DNA from: Sphagnum compactum | Taxonomy: Eukaryota; Bryophyta; Sphagnopsida; Sphagnales | Length of the DNA stretch: 64,000 nt | Reading direction: 5' to 3' | Assembly: GCA_965153455.1 (NCBI GenBank) | Contig: OZ234493.1 | Location: 3,286,001-3,350,000, forward strand | Shown: positions 47,886-60,818 of the stretch, piece by piece | Layout: every line of letters begins with the position of its first letter | Numbering within the stretch: position 1 is the stretch's first letter | Made by a program: the position numbers and the translations under genes | Notes under the pieces: generated by a model | Seen by the model: the letters and a program-made list of their open reading frames with translations, nothing else | Databases searched by the model: none | Told to the model about the DNA's origin: nothing

Positions 47886-50320
47886 ATCATCTATCCAAAT
47901 AGTGCTTTTTTTTCTGGCTGAATTTCGCAGTGGAGATCAAACTTTTTGGAATTCTTTTTGTCATTTTAGTGCAAATTCAAAAGAAAATTGCCAAACATTT
48001 GGAAAAATTCGCCAAACGTTAGAAACCACAAAATTGAAAAAAAACCCAGATGCCAACTCCTAGCAAAGAATTTTCAATTTTCTATTGGGAAAGGAATTGA
48101 TTTTAAGGTAGAATGAATCTAAATACAATTTATTCCTGATAGTGCCTTGGGACTATTAGTGTGCTGAGCTAATTATTTTCCAAGTTCCAGTGCAAGATGA
48201 ATTTAGAGACTTGAACTTGGGAAGGTGTGCTGAAGATTTGGCAGTTCATATATCAACGAACTCCTCATTTAATCAAACCCAGAATTCACAATTGGGAACA
48301 CATATGTTTTGCCATTTGGAGAATTTTTTCCTCAAGACAGAATTGAGGAGGATGGATTTGGATTCAAGAATCCACATCACTGCAATCAATTCTCAGACTA
48401 TGCAATTCAGCTTCTGGCTTGACAAATTAAAGAGATCTAGACCCTGAGCTTCATGGATTTGCACACTTGGATACTAACTACTAGCAAGAAGGACAATGTA
48501 CTCATCTCTATCAACCAGGTGCAATTGAATAGCAGTTCATGAGCTTTGTTGGCCATCAAAAATTAAAACTATTGCTTTCTGCTTTTGCAACTGGCATTTG
48601 TTGCAACCATTAGAATGGCTTAGGCTTATCCATCTGCTTTCATCCAGTCTGAACAACACATAAAGAATTGACATTAAAAAAACCCATGGCAACAAACATC
48701 ACAAGACATACTAGATATGTACTTCCATTTTGTTGATTTCTTGACTAGTTGCAAAACCTACCATCTCACCTTGATGTGGATTGAAGAATCCGCATTGTTG
48801 CAATCATTTCTAAGAAGACCCAAATGAAACCAAGAATTTGCGTCCTTGTCCATTTCTTTTTTAAAAAATTGATTCTAGTTCCAGTTCTAAAAATCAAACC
48901 CAATTTTGGTCTGGTTCATACTTACCTAGATTGAAATCTGCGATTAATTACTGGTTTTAATCACTTTTCTTTTCAAAACTCTCAATTCCTGTTCCACACT
49001 TAAATACATCCAGGAGCCCAGTTCTAGGTCCAATACTTTAAGAAAATAAAATCAAGTTTTGGTTCCTCTTTTGGTTCCAAAATCAAACCAAGTTTCGGCT
49101 TGGCTCTTATTAGTTATGGAAATCAGAACTGGTGGTTCTTACCTGCCAAAGAGGGTACCTGCCCAACATTGGTTCATACCAAGGAAGCAGTCAATAAAAA
49201 GTTGAGAACATAGAAATGCATATCAACCAAATAACATAAATCATCCTTAATGGCACCTTGCTTCCAAACTGCCCCCTAGATAGGGCTAAGGTCCTTTTAA
49301 ATCAGATAATCCTATAGAGAATTTTCTCTGTAAATGCACCAAGAGTGAACTCTTTGGTTTTAAGGTAAGAAAATTTTAGTGACGAGTAATCGAAATTGAT
49401 ATATGAGGGATTTTTTGAAATCTTTTGTATGGTCGGCCATGGATCATTCCAAAGACAATTTCAGAAATAACTATCTCATTTTCAAGTCTAACTATTTCAT
49501 TTCTTTTCGAATAATTGCCTCTTTTCCTATTTACTTTTTGAATAATTATCTCCCACTTTTTCTAATAATTATCTCCATTTTATAACTATCTCACTTTTTT
49601 CTCCTATCCCACCAACATGGATATGAAAAAACAAATCAACATGTGTTTTTTCATGTCCATGAAATATATATTATTTTAAATTAAACTTGACATTGACATA
49701 AATAATGATGAATTATTGAAAATCACATGAAAACATAAGGAAAAAATAAAATAGTTGCTTGTCATTTATAGTGCATAACAACTTGGAGCTCAAATTAATA
49801 AGCTAGATGCAAATGTGAGTCCTTTCATTAATTGCCTAATTACAAGTCCTTTAAATCCTTAATTAAAAATGATCATTATGTAGAGAAACTTAAGATATTC
49901 CTTCTATCTAATTACAAGATAAGTATTTAAGTTTGCTTCGTGCACCAAGGCTAGATTCGTTTTTCAATTGGCACTTCTTATAATAGTGGAACAAAACATC
50001 CCATATGCCAACCTTTGAAACATAGATCACAAATTAACAAAATGGTAGACTACCCACACAAGATACAATGTAATCTAGTCAGGTCAACTTGGCCATCAAC
50101 ATGCAAAAAATGACATCTGAATCTCTTTTCAACATTTGTTGGGGCAAGCCCATCATTTATTTTGTTGATTGGACATGAAACCAATTTACTATTACATCTT
50201 CCAAAAGTCGTCAATATCATGTTCCCAAGTTGTGTGCCTAAACCTTCATTGAGTGGATCTCATCTTATTGATAAAATCACAGTTTCCATTTTTGATGAAA
50301 TGAAATTGGATGTTCATTTT
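47886..50320. other. 3' flank of GT47 and AT-rich intergenic DNA
   Basis: No further gene is recognised. A patch around 48870-49130 repeats phrases on the theme of aaaatcaaaccaagttttgg. The 3' UTR end of GT47 is not definable; no strong AATAAA follows the stop closely. Confidence 0.45.
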
Positions 50321-50411
50321 CACTAGTAGAAAAACCTCATTTTGCGACTTATTTTATGTGACATTTTTATTTGCATAAAACAAGTTGCAAAATGAAATTT
50401 TTCTATTAATG
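50321..50411. mobile_element. 91-bp CACTA-like MITE
   Basis: The left end is CACTAGTAGAAAAACCTCAT and the right end, inverted, CATTAATAGAAAAATTTCAT. The two arms pair for about 28 bp with a few mismatches, then an inner loop. The flanks are ttt on both sides (50318-50320 and 50412-50414), a 3-bp duplication as in CACTA elements. It is too short to code, so it is non-autonomous. Confidence 0.75.
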
Positions 50412-50639
50412 TTTTGGTTTTTGCAAAAGCTAGATCTCCCAGGATGTTATTTTAGAAAAAACTCCATATGTTGAACTTTTTCTTTGAATAAATATTGTTA
50501 ACTTCAAGGTAATTATCGACAACCTTCCTCAAGGGAAGGGTTGTGTTCTTGAATGTCAAAAACATTTTTTGTTTAATAATGTTAAATGTAATATAATTAT
50601 CACCTAATCACATTGAACTTAGAAAGAGTTGAAAATGGT

Positions 50640-51145
50640 CATAAGAATGTTTTGTGGCTATTAAGTGTTCCTCACATTAGTGTCTAAAGATGGTTTACTG
50701 ATTGCTAGGCCTTTTTCACATTAAAGTTAAAAGAGTAAAAACATTTGGCGTTCGTAGGGGGTTTCCTCATAGGAAATTTTAGAAAGCACATGGTAGCCAC
50801 CAAACATTTCCTCATATGAGATTCTTGAAAGTGCTTAGTAGCCATCAAGCATTTTCATAAAAGGTTCTTAAGAACACTTAACATCCATTAAGGGGTTTTC
50901 TTAAGAAGTTTTTGAGAACATAAATTGACAGTCATTAAGTGTTTCTCACAAGAGACTCTTGAGATTGCTTAACGGCCACCATATGTTTCTCATAGTAGAT
51001 TTTTGACAATCCATAATGACCACCTAACTTTTCTCACAAGAGATTCTTGGGAGTACCTTATGGCCCCTTGGTTTTTTTCCCAAGAAATTTGTGAAAATGT
51101 TTAACAAATGCTAGGTGTTTCTCATTGGAGATTCTTGAAAAACTT
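50640..51145. repeat. 44-bp tandem repeat, about 9-10 copies
   Basis: Unit consensus is close to TTTCTCACAAGAGATTCTTG followed by agagtgcttaatggccaccaagtg. Unit starts lie near 50764, 50808, 50853, 50897, 50943, 50987, 51030, 51074 and 51118, with an earlier diverged copy before 50700. Copies differ at many sites, so the array is old. Confidence 0.75.
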
Positions 51146-53879
51146 ATATTCTAGCTAATGTGTTGTAAGATGTTTTAATGGTTATGGAGGACTTATGAAA
51201 CTTGAACTGCCACTTCAATTATGTGTTGAAATTGATTGTTTTCTTGAGGTGGTGTGGTTGGAGGGTAGATAATCAAACTATAGGCACAAAAAGAGAGGTG
51301 GTTTTTGTGACGTTAGATATTTGTTGTAACATATGTACATACATTGAAAGAGAAATAAAGTCATGAGAAAAAAATAGAGTCACAAATTTGAGAAAAGTGT
51401 ACACTTTTTGAGTTGCAATATTGATTGTGAAAAATAAATAGGCAAATGCACATAGATATTATTAAGTAGATTTAAACATACACACACATTTATACATAGA
51501 TAGATTTCTTGATTTACCTTACTTGGATTAGGTGTTTAGTTGTTTCATGTCCATTGCATACATCTTTTGTATTTTTTCTCCCAAAAAATACACGCATTGT
51601 TTGGTTTGAACAAACAAATATTCACAAGTGGTGTGTTTATATTTAGTATCAAAATTCAACTTTTAAAATTTCACACTAAATTTCACATTTCAATTTGCTT
51701 CACTTTGATTTTGAATTAAAGTCTTCAAATTGGTATTTATGGTTCATCTCATGAAATTTGAGGAAACATATTGGTATAACACTTCAATAGATCAATCTTT
51801 ATACATCCAATTATGCAAGTGTACATGATGTAGTGTATGACTTGGTAGTCCAATTTTGTTTATTACAATTTCAATCAAATGTTCAGGTTAGCACTAGAAG
51901 AAACCCCCCCCTCTTACAGCTACATTTTCAACTAATGTTCAACTACAAACCAAGTCGAAAACTACACATATAGTTGCAATTTATTTTTTGCAATTGTTGA
52001 CCAATAATGTCAACAAGTACAAGTTGAGAGTGAAATTACAATCGAAAGTGTATGCCACGTGTCAACACCACAACAATATCCACTATTTGCCAATTTAGTT
52101 GAAAATTGTTCTACCATTATAGTCGAGGGATGTTGTCAACTACATTCAACTAATGCATGAACTTCATCCGTTGACTAAACATGACATCAACCAAAAACAT
52201 AATTACAATTTCAACTAGGTTGTAACTATGTAAGTTGAACATTTCGACTATGTTGCAACTATGAAAATTGAACATTTGGTTAATGGTTTGGTGACACGTG
52301 GCACATTCATAAAATATGGGTCAACTGATAGTTAAATGATATGTGGCATGCTCACAAATTTTAGGATCAACAAATAGTTAAATGACACGTAGCACATCCA
52401 CATCAATAGGTTAGGCCACATAGTGCCTAAGCATAGGTTAAATCTAAACCTAAGCACCTAGGTTAAACCTAAACATAGGCCATTTTAAGTTAGGGCTAAA
52501 CCTAGGCACCTATGTTAGGCCTAGACTTAAACCACATGGCAATTAATAAATGACATCCTATTTCATTTGGTTTAGCCTTTAAGGTTGAACCTTTTTTATT
52601 GGCTCATCCCAAATGGCTATTACATTTTCATGTTTATTGTGTTTTCCAACAATCCTAGTGCATTCCTTTATATAATTTAGATTCATGGAATGGAAACCAA
52701 ACAATATGGGATAAAGATTTAGTTATAACCTAGGGTATACACACCTATCATTGAACACTTAACAATGGATCATTATAACTTTCTTATCCATGGTCTTTCC
52801 TTTTAAAACTTCAAACAATTTTGTCGTCCTCCACCTGGCGTATCCAAATCTATAAAAAACGCTACAATCTAATGGAAAATAAGCAAGATATGCCATTTCA
52901 AAATGAAGGGGATTGTGCTTTGGTTTTTTCATAAGTGTTCAATATGATTTTGAACTTTAGGCTCTTCAACTATTGTTCTTTTGGTTTTTCACTCTCAACA
53001 AGTTTTATAGATTTTGAGATAACGCATTTGTAGCCTTTGAAATCGTTTAGAATGAATGAGAAATGAGTAAGATATAGTTGTTGGAAGTAAAGGAGGTTTA
53101 AAGACAAAATATCATTCTTTCTCTTCTTGTATTTTATGCTTTCTTCTTTTGCTTTTGAGGTTTAAAGAATATTTGTAGCTCTCTATTTTGTGCTTCCAAT
53201 GACATAAAAATTGTTCAATTTGGTTTTGAAATGAAAGAAACCTTGAAAGTGTTTGGTGATAGAATACCACTTGGTTATAAGCGTGTCTACCCTAATTATA
53301 ACCCAATTGTAACCTAATTGCAATTCAAATAGTTGTAATCTAGTTTTACAAGCTAGGCCTAGACCTAAACTAATAATCTATTTAACCTAGGTCTAGTTAA
53401 TTACCTTAATTACTTATAATAATTATTCATAAACTATTTTTAATTGTATAGTTGTAAAATTAAACAATTAAACAGATTATCATCATTTATTAAATAATAT
53501 GGTGATTAGTTTTTTTAATCAGAAATTAAATTAAATTATCTATTAAATAATTAATTGTCACTAAATATTTTTTTAATTCCAAATTCATTATAAATTTTTA
53601 TTCACATTTCATAAAACAAAGAATTAACTCAAATATAAATATTCAATAATAAATTTTAGATGAATTTTAATTATAGTTTTTATTATAATGTTGTGATAAT
53701 TAATAATTGATTACAATTACAACAACAACATTAATAATAATACTATAACTAGTTGTTAAGTTAGGCTAGTTATTTAACTATTTTTATTCATATTTTTATC
53801 TAACTTGTTGGAACTATTAAATGACCTAGTTTAATAAAATGAAAACATTATTGGAACTAATAGCAAAAATAAAATATTA

Positions 53880-54807
53880 ATTGTGCATCATGACATGATA
53901 TGTTGTAAACTAAAATTGAATCTACATGGAAATAATAAATTACAGATGTATTGAACATATTCCAAAAAATATTAATTAAGTATCATTTCTTGATATGTTT
54001 TAAACTAAAATTGAATTTACATAGAAATAATAAATTATGCATGTATTGAACATAAACATTATGAAATTGAATTATATTTTAGAATTTCTTTAAATTTTAT
54101 TTTCAAATTAAAGTGTAATATGTATATGCACAAAACAATTCATCATACATGTAATCATTCATGTATACAAAAAACATTTACATGTACCTTAATAATTAAT
54201 GAATTTTTATTGTAATTTTAAAAATATATTAAAACATCATACGTATGAAAATGAATAAACATTAAAGTTCCACAAAATTATGAATTATGTATCATTATTT
54301 GATTTGTTGTAAATTAAAATTTGATTTACAAAGAAATAATAAATTATATTGAACATCCATTATTACAAACTCATATGTCAGAATTTCCTTAAATTGTATT
54401 TTGAAATTAAATTTTAGTATTTATATGCACAAAATGTTTTTGCATCATACATAAACATTCATTTGCATAAATAGAATTTACATGTAGTTTAATGTTTAAT
54501 GAATTAGTATTGAAATTAAAGGGAATATTGAGATATCATGTCTATAAAAATTAATAAACATTAGAGTTTCACAGAAAATATTAATTATGTATCATTATTT
54601 GATATGTTTTAAATTAGAATCTAAATTACATATAAATAATAGTTAGGTGTATTGAACATGCACATTATTACAAATTTATATTTCAGAATTTCCTTAAATT
54701 TCCTTCAATCAAATTTTAATAATTTGTATGCACAAAAAAATAATTACATCATACCTAACCATTCATTTTATACAAATCAAATTTACACATAATTTAATAT
54801 ATTAATG
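53880..54807. repeat. About 300-bp AT-rich tandem repeat
   Basis: Three tandem units begin near 53973, 54287 and 54587 with the phrase tatcattatttgatatgttg (variants), followed by aaataataaatta, tgtattgaacat, cagaatttccttaaat, tatatgcacaaaa and atttacatgta. A partial unit precedes them at 53885. A further copy lies at 55610-55915. Confidence 0.75.
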
Positions 54808-55606
54808 AAGGTAGATAGTTTGTTTTGTTTTACTTTATCATGTTGAAATTTCCCAAACCAAATTGCTTCATATAATGCTATTGATATCTTTGAAAACCTA
54901 ACAAGTGACTGGGGTTGAAAGTTTTTGGAGCTACAATGCAAAGGTTATTGATTATTAAACTATTTTCTTAATAAAAATTAATAAAATCATAAATAGAAAT
55001 TTTATTCGAATCCAGAGGTGTACTTGGTGTTGTTGAAAGTAATTGCTAAGTTAGATTTAATAAAATTTATTTCATAAGTTTTGTACTTATAATGTGGAAG
55101 ATATTGATTTTTGTATGAATTTAGTTGTTGAAAATTCAAACAAATTACAACGTATTAGGTTTAGAAGGGAAAATGAGTTGAATGTGTTCACACTTGGGGC
55201 AACAACACATGTTACTTTATCTATCCATGAAGGAAGGTAGTTTGTTTTGTTTTGTCATAATGACATTTCCCAAACCACGGTGTCTTAGGTTATGTTATGG
55301 AATTGATCATCAAAAAGTTTTCAATGAATAAGAATGCAATGACTTGGTTTATAATGTTTGGAGCTACAGTGTGGAATTTATTGATTATTGAACCATTTTT
55401 TCATCGGGGGCATTCTTGGTATTGTTGGAAAGCCCCACCAAGTTTGATTTAATAAAGTTGATTTCGTAATTTTGAGACTTAAAATGTGAACAATATTATT
55501 GAATTTTTGATGGGTACTTATTGTTTTTGGAAATTCAAACAAATTGCAAAAAGGGGTTTGGAAGGAAAATTCAATTGAATGCATTCAAACTTGGGCCAAT
55601 GACATA
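54808..55606. repeat. Two tandem copies of a roughly 400-bp module
   Basis: Copy A is 54808-55228 and copy B 55229-55606. Both run from gaaggtag-gtttgttttgtttt through atttcccaaacca, ggagctaca-tg, ttggt-ttgttgaaag and aaattcaaacaaatt to ttcacacttgggccaa-like sequence. A third, distant copy is at 41150-41435. The module sits between copies of the 300-bp repeat, as if inserted in that array. Confidence 0.7.
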
Positions 55607-55609
55607 AGG

Positions 55610-55915
55610 TACATTAGTGTTTAATGAATTTTTATCATAATTTTAAACAATTATTAAGATATCATGTGTATTAAAATGAATAAAATATGTTTCATTACTT
55701 GATATGTTGTAATGGTCTACATAGAAATAATAAATTACATGTGTATTGAACACAAACATTAGTATTACATATATTTTAAATTTTCTTAAACTTTATTTTG
55801 AAATTAAAGTTTAATATTTATATGCACAAAAAAACCATTCATTTATACAAATGAAATTTACATGTAATTTAATGTTATCATTATTTTAAATCAATATTAC
55901 AATATTATATGTATA
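55610..55915. repeat. Further copy of the 300-bp AT-rich repeat
   Basis: Matches the units at 53973-54807 in order: tttcattacttgatatgttg, agaaataataaattac, gtgtattgaacac, ttatatgcacaaaaaa, gaaatttacatgtaattt. Confidence 0.7.
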
Positions 55916-56352
55916 AAATTAAAGTTGCCTATTAGTTGTTTAACCTAGTTGAAAGAGATAGTTGGAAACAAGACTATATTTCATCCATCTTCTAGTACAT
56001 TTTATCATCCAAAATAGTTGAACATTAGTCAATGTCTTCACTGTGTGCCAACTAAAGAACCTTAGATGTTAAGAATATTTCAAAAATGACCCTTTAGTTG
56101 AAACATGCTTCACATTCTTTACCAACACAATTGGAAGTTCAACTTGGAGATGTTGTTGATATCAAGAATATTCTGCAAATGACCACCCAATTGAAAAATC
56201 TTTTCAACTATATACCAATATAGCAAACAAGTCAACTTAATTAGTAATTGCCATAATTTTATTTAAATTCTTTTAAAATCTAGTTGAAACATAGTTGCAA
56301 ATCTCATGTAGTCGAAAATTTTTGGTTAAAAAAAAAGGTTTTCTGCTTAGTG

Positions 56353-58072
56353 TAACACATCAAATGTTAAATTGTGGGTCAATAAATATGAATGTAAATC
56401 TCAATGGAATTGTAAAATAGTTGGGTTTATCAATTTAAAGATTAAAATTCATCATCTTCTTATCAATTATAGAAGGAAGATTTCTAGGGCATAAGCATGG
56501 TAAAATATACAAAAAAGTGAATGTTTTCATTTTTATTGTATTCATGGATATAAATACAATAAAGTAACATCAAAATGGATGGAAGTATGATAGGATACCC
56601 TTGGTGCCCTATCTCACATTTGTAAGAATCTATTTCCAAAATATTAAGAATAAATAAATTCTAAAAATAGGTAAAAAGTATCCCCATTTATTGCATGGTA
56701 AATTTGTGATTTGGGAATCCTCAATGAAACATACTGATACTAGGTAAGGATATAAATATCATTATATTTTTAAGGTCCCCATAAAAACTTAGTCCACTTT
56801 TTATTTGTTAGAACCTACTTACCACATACTTTACAAAAGTTCACAATGGAAAACGTAGATGAAAAGTAAATTGCAAAATCTATTTCTATTTTTAAAACCT
56901 ACTTTTGACCTACTTTTACAATGTGGAGTTTGAAAGTTAATGCACAATAGTGAAGAACTATCTTGTTTTTATCATTCAAGTAAAAATATTCCACATATGA
57001 ATGGTTTATGATGGATTTTGTTATTATTTTCTTTCTACTTGTCAAGTAGACTACCGAGGAGATTTAGTTGCCTACTATATCATGCTTGCGCCCCCTAGTA
57101 ACCAATGAAGTTAACAAATAAACATTCATTTCGTAACAATAATTGTAAAATAAATTTTCTCTTAAAAACTTGAAGATCAATTTGCTTTTGTAATTTATGT
57201 GGAAGGTGCAAGTAGGTTTGAAAAGATCTATAGCAAGAATGAGTGATCCATTCATTGAACACAAAGAAATTAGAGAAAAATTGGTAAACACTAAAAAGCA
57301 CATGTTATAATTAATGTTGGGTGGGTATATGCATTTTTATATATCAATTGAGAAAGTAAATAAAATATATATATTAGTTAAGTAAAGGTAAATAAGCTAA
57401 AATTTTTCCAAACTAAGTAAGGGTAAGGGTGTAAAGGCTTTCAAAATCATCAATGCTAGTAAGGGTAAAGATAAGTGATGAACATTTACCCTATTTGCAA
57501 GATAAAGGTAGGGGTAAATCTCTCATCATTGGATACCATGTAAGTATCGATGGATAAACATAATGTAAAAGATATTTACACAAGTATGGCACATTTCAAA
57601 ATGAAGAAATACAATTGTATTTTGTGTTATTGGCATTTTAAACATGAACACATGAAAACCCATAGTGAAAACAAAATGGTTGTTCACAAATGAAGGAATA
57701 ATTGCACACTATAACATGCATGCCAATTGCACTACAAAAAATTTAAGAGGTTTTTAGGTTGAAATAAAAGATTGGCAAGTTATTTACATCATCTTTTCCA
57801 TTTGAAGGTCAGTTCACATTTAGGGATAAGCTATAATTTTATTTTATTTCAAAGTTTAATTTAAATAATTAAGGTTTACTTTTAAGTTAGTTAGGTTACC
57901 TTTTAGGTTAATAGCAATAGCTACCACTATTGGTTATTGTTGTTCACATTAGGCACTTTAGGTAAGGTAGGTAGGACATGTGTCATATTACTGTTAACCC
58001 CTTGTTCAAAGACTATAGATGCACTTAGTGTGAAATAAGTTCCTTCTCTACTGGCTCACTTGCATCATTATG
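56353..58072. other. Intergenic, AT-rich, no gene seen
   Basis: Only short chance open frames are seen. A patch at 57360-57520 repeats gtaaggg/aaggtaaa phrases. No transposon end could be fixed. Confidence 0.5.
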
Positions 58073-58402
58073 TTTTTTTTGTGTGCAAAGCTCTTTCGAG
58101 CTTTGGTCAAGTAACTCCTCCTTGCACTTGACTTTCATTTTTTTGTTTTCAATTGTGAAATTATTTTACGTTTTCTTTGTGTGCAAAGCTCCTTCGAACT
58201 TTGGTCATGTAGTGTTTTCTTGTTTTCAACTTTCATTTTTTTGATTTTGATTGTGCTATTCCTCTATTTATTTCTTGTGAGCAAAGCTCCTTTGAACTCT
58301 AGTTGTGTAACTCCTCCTTATTCCTAACTTTCATTTTTTTTTTATTGTGAAGCTCCTTTATGTTTTTTTTATGTGCGAAGCTCCTCCGAGTTTTGGTCAT
58401 GT
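58073..58402. repeat. About 98-bp tandem repeat array, left part
   Basis: Three and a half units starting near 58073, 58171, 58271 and 58363. Each has gtgtgcaaagctccttcgaa, then ctttggtcatgtaactcctcctt, then aactttcatttttttg. The fourth unit is cut at 58402 by an insertion and continues at 60026. Confidence 0.8.
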
Positions 58403-60025
58403 CACTATAAGAGAACAAAATCTTTTTTATTAGGAAAATTGGTCAAAAAGTACTCCAAATGACCCTTATATGACTTCTCATTTTTGACATGGCCATTTTG
58501 ACTTGGCCTTTCTGGTCGATTTTTTCACTGTCTTTCTTATTAGTCAACAATATGTTGACAATTATATATGATTGAATTTTTAATAATTTTTATATTTTAT
58601 ATGATTATAATCTTATTTATTTATTTATTAAATTTATTAGTTAATGAATTAAGTTACTTACATTACCTAATAATTACTGTACAAAATAAATTAAAATAAT
58701 TTACATACCTACCCTATTTAGCCTAGGCTAGTTATTTAAGCCATGTAAAACTTAAGTAGCCTAGGTAACAAATGTTGTATGTGTGAGGACTTGAACTCTT
58801 CACCTCTACTTTGAGGAGTCAAGTTTTTACAATTAGACTACCAAAATTTCAAAAGATGAAAACTTTTGTCATCATAAACTTGATGGAATTTTTGGTTTTG
58901 ATGTACATATTGTAACATTCATCAATGAACTTCAACATTTTTGTATTACTTATTTAAGTAAAAGGTTATAACATGTACCAATTATCTACCTAGATTACAT
59001 GTAGGTATTTACATCTAATCTATTATTAAGTACTACATGCTATTAACTCAATTAAAAAATAATTAATAAAAATAATAGCGATGATTGATTAATTATTATC
59101 AATTATAAATAAATAAATAATATCAATGATTAATAATTAATATTTCTTACGAATTATTAATTATTAACTATTAATTATTCAATATAAATGGCTGATATCG
59201 AATATTTCTTAAGAAGTATTAAATATTAAACATTAAATAATAATAATTTAATTTTAATTACTAATTTTTAATTACCAATTAATGATTATTTAATCAATAT
59301 TGATTATTTAATAATTATTGATTATTGATTATTGATTATCTATTATTTAGTACTAATTATTGTAAATTACTATAAAATATTAGCCCAAAAAAAGATGAAA
59401 TTGATAATTCAATAATAATAACGAATCAATTAACAAGTTGATGGATAAATTAATTATTGGTTATTAATAAATATTTGTTTGTTGATTAATTAATTACATA
59501 AAATATTAATCATAAATTATTGATTATTAATTATCAATTATTAAATATTAGTTAATTAATGTACTAAGGTTAAATACCTACATGTGCCCAGAGGTAGCAA
59601 TGCCTATTAAACTTTATAAATATCTGCTAGATGTAATATGTCTAACCTAGGGCCAACTAACTATGAATTTAGGTTTTGTATGTACCCCAAGCAAAATAAA
59701 CTTGTGGGTTAAGTAGCTAAATTAGTATGGTTGATTTGATTAAATGTCAAATTAGAATGGCCAATTTCACTAATTGTAAATTACAATGGCCATTGAGTAT
59801 GGTCAATTTTACTAAACCTTGTTCATATTGATGGACCTTTGGCCTTTTTGATTAGATGTTTGGTTTGTCGCATGGTTAAAAAGGTTACTTTAGTCAAATG
59901 TTTCAATCAAAAATAATTTGTGTCTTCCATGCCCCAAGCCTTTAGTCAAAATGACCATCCCCTGTGGTCCATATGGACATTTTAATCAAGTTGGACCTTT
60001 TGAAAAGTCATGTTTTCTTGTAATG
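58403..60025. mobile_element. CACTA-like element in the tandem array, 1.6 kb
   Basis: The left end is CACTATAAGAGAACAAAATC and the right end, inverted, CATTACAAGAAAACATGACT. tgt flanks both sides (58400-58402 and 60026-60028). Removing the element and one tgt rejoins the tandem unit as ggtcatgt-aattcctc, matching its sister unit ttgtgtaactcctcc. Subterminal ggtcaa/ttgacc motifs occur at both ends. The interior has a tRNA-like module (58780-58845) and long attaattattgatt simple sequence (59040-59560). There is no transposase, so it is non-autonomous. Confidence 0.8.
58780..58845 (-). repeat. tRNA-like module
   Basis: On the minus strand TTGGTAGTCTAATTG (A-box/D-arm-like) is followed about 35 bp later by GAGTTCAAGTCCTC (B-box/T-arm-like). 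It aligns with 7741-7800. It lies inside the CACTA-like element at 58403-60025. Confidence 0.45.
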
Positions 60026-60130
60026 TGTAATTCCTCTTTGCTCCTAACTTTCATTTTTTTGTTTTCGATTATGAAGTTCCTATGTTCTTTTCACGTGCAA
60101 AGTTCCTCCAAGTTATGATCATCTTTACAT
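60026..60130. repeat. About 98-bp tandem repeat array, right part
   Basis: The rest of the interrupted fourth unit (to about 60085) and the first part of a fifth (cacgtgcaaagttcctccaa). The array fades out near 60130. Confidence 0.75.
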
Positions 60131-60818
60131 TTTACAATGCGGCCACTAAAAGCGGTTCTTCTTGCATAATTTTTGCAAGACATTTTACAAATTCAAGGTT
60201 TGATTTCACAAGGTTTTGACACAACAAAATTGAACCTTTTGTCTGAAACTCAAGTGCCTCCTCCAAAAGATGTTTGGTTCGCTTTTGAGACAATTCATCA
60301 CAATAGTTCTACACCAATATTGGTCTTGTGTGTGTAATATATTTTGGGGAGTAAAGAACTTGGTGACTGGGTTAAGGTGCGATTAACCATCTAGTATTCA
60401 CACTTCTTGATGATGTAGTATAATGACCTCAGGTGGAACACTTTTGTGTTAGTAGGCATTTTGTTCATCGCTTGACAAAGAAGTTAAAACCTTTCATGGA
60501 AAAGGACATGAAATTTCGAGTTGTTATCCCTGTGAGTATCAGTGTTGCCTGTAGTTGGAAAAACTTGTGCATGCATCAAGTACTTGCATTGTTTTGAATT
60601 ATTTACTATCGAGAAGTCAACCTTGTCCTGCATGAATTCATGTGCGCATTGAATTTGACTTTGAAAAACAAGTTGAAATGGCCAAAGGCAATGATTTGAT
60701 TGAAATCATGGATGGGTTCAAGGAATTATGTGGCATGTTAACAATCCATGGTGCCATAGATATAACACATATTCATGTGTAAAAGCCAAAAACCTAGGTT
60801 TTTGCAGTTGACTTTTAT

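Larger units (their letters stand above)
51892..56352. mobile_element. Large CACTA-like non-coding element, 4.5 kb
   Basis: The left end is CACTAGAAGAAACC and the right end, inverted, CACTAAGCAGAAAACC. Both subterminal regions (51900-52400 and 55930-56330) are full of short AGTTGAA/TTCAACTA motifs, the arrangement expected for CACTA elements. Flanking triplets are tag (left) and taa (right), so the target duplication is only two of three bases. No transposase is recognised. The interior holds satellite-like repeats (53880-54810 and 55610-55915) and a duplicated module (54808-55606). It may be a composite of several insertions. Confidence 0.5.

Noticed and set aside
57730-58040. Another CACTA-like element starting CACTACAAAAAATTT
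   Set aside because: No right end with a matching inverted terminus or 3-bp duplication was found.
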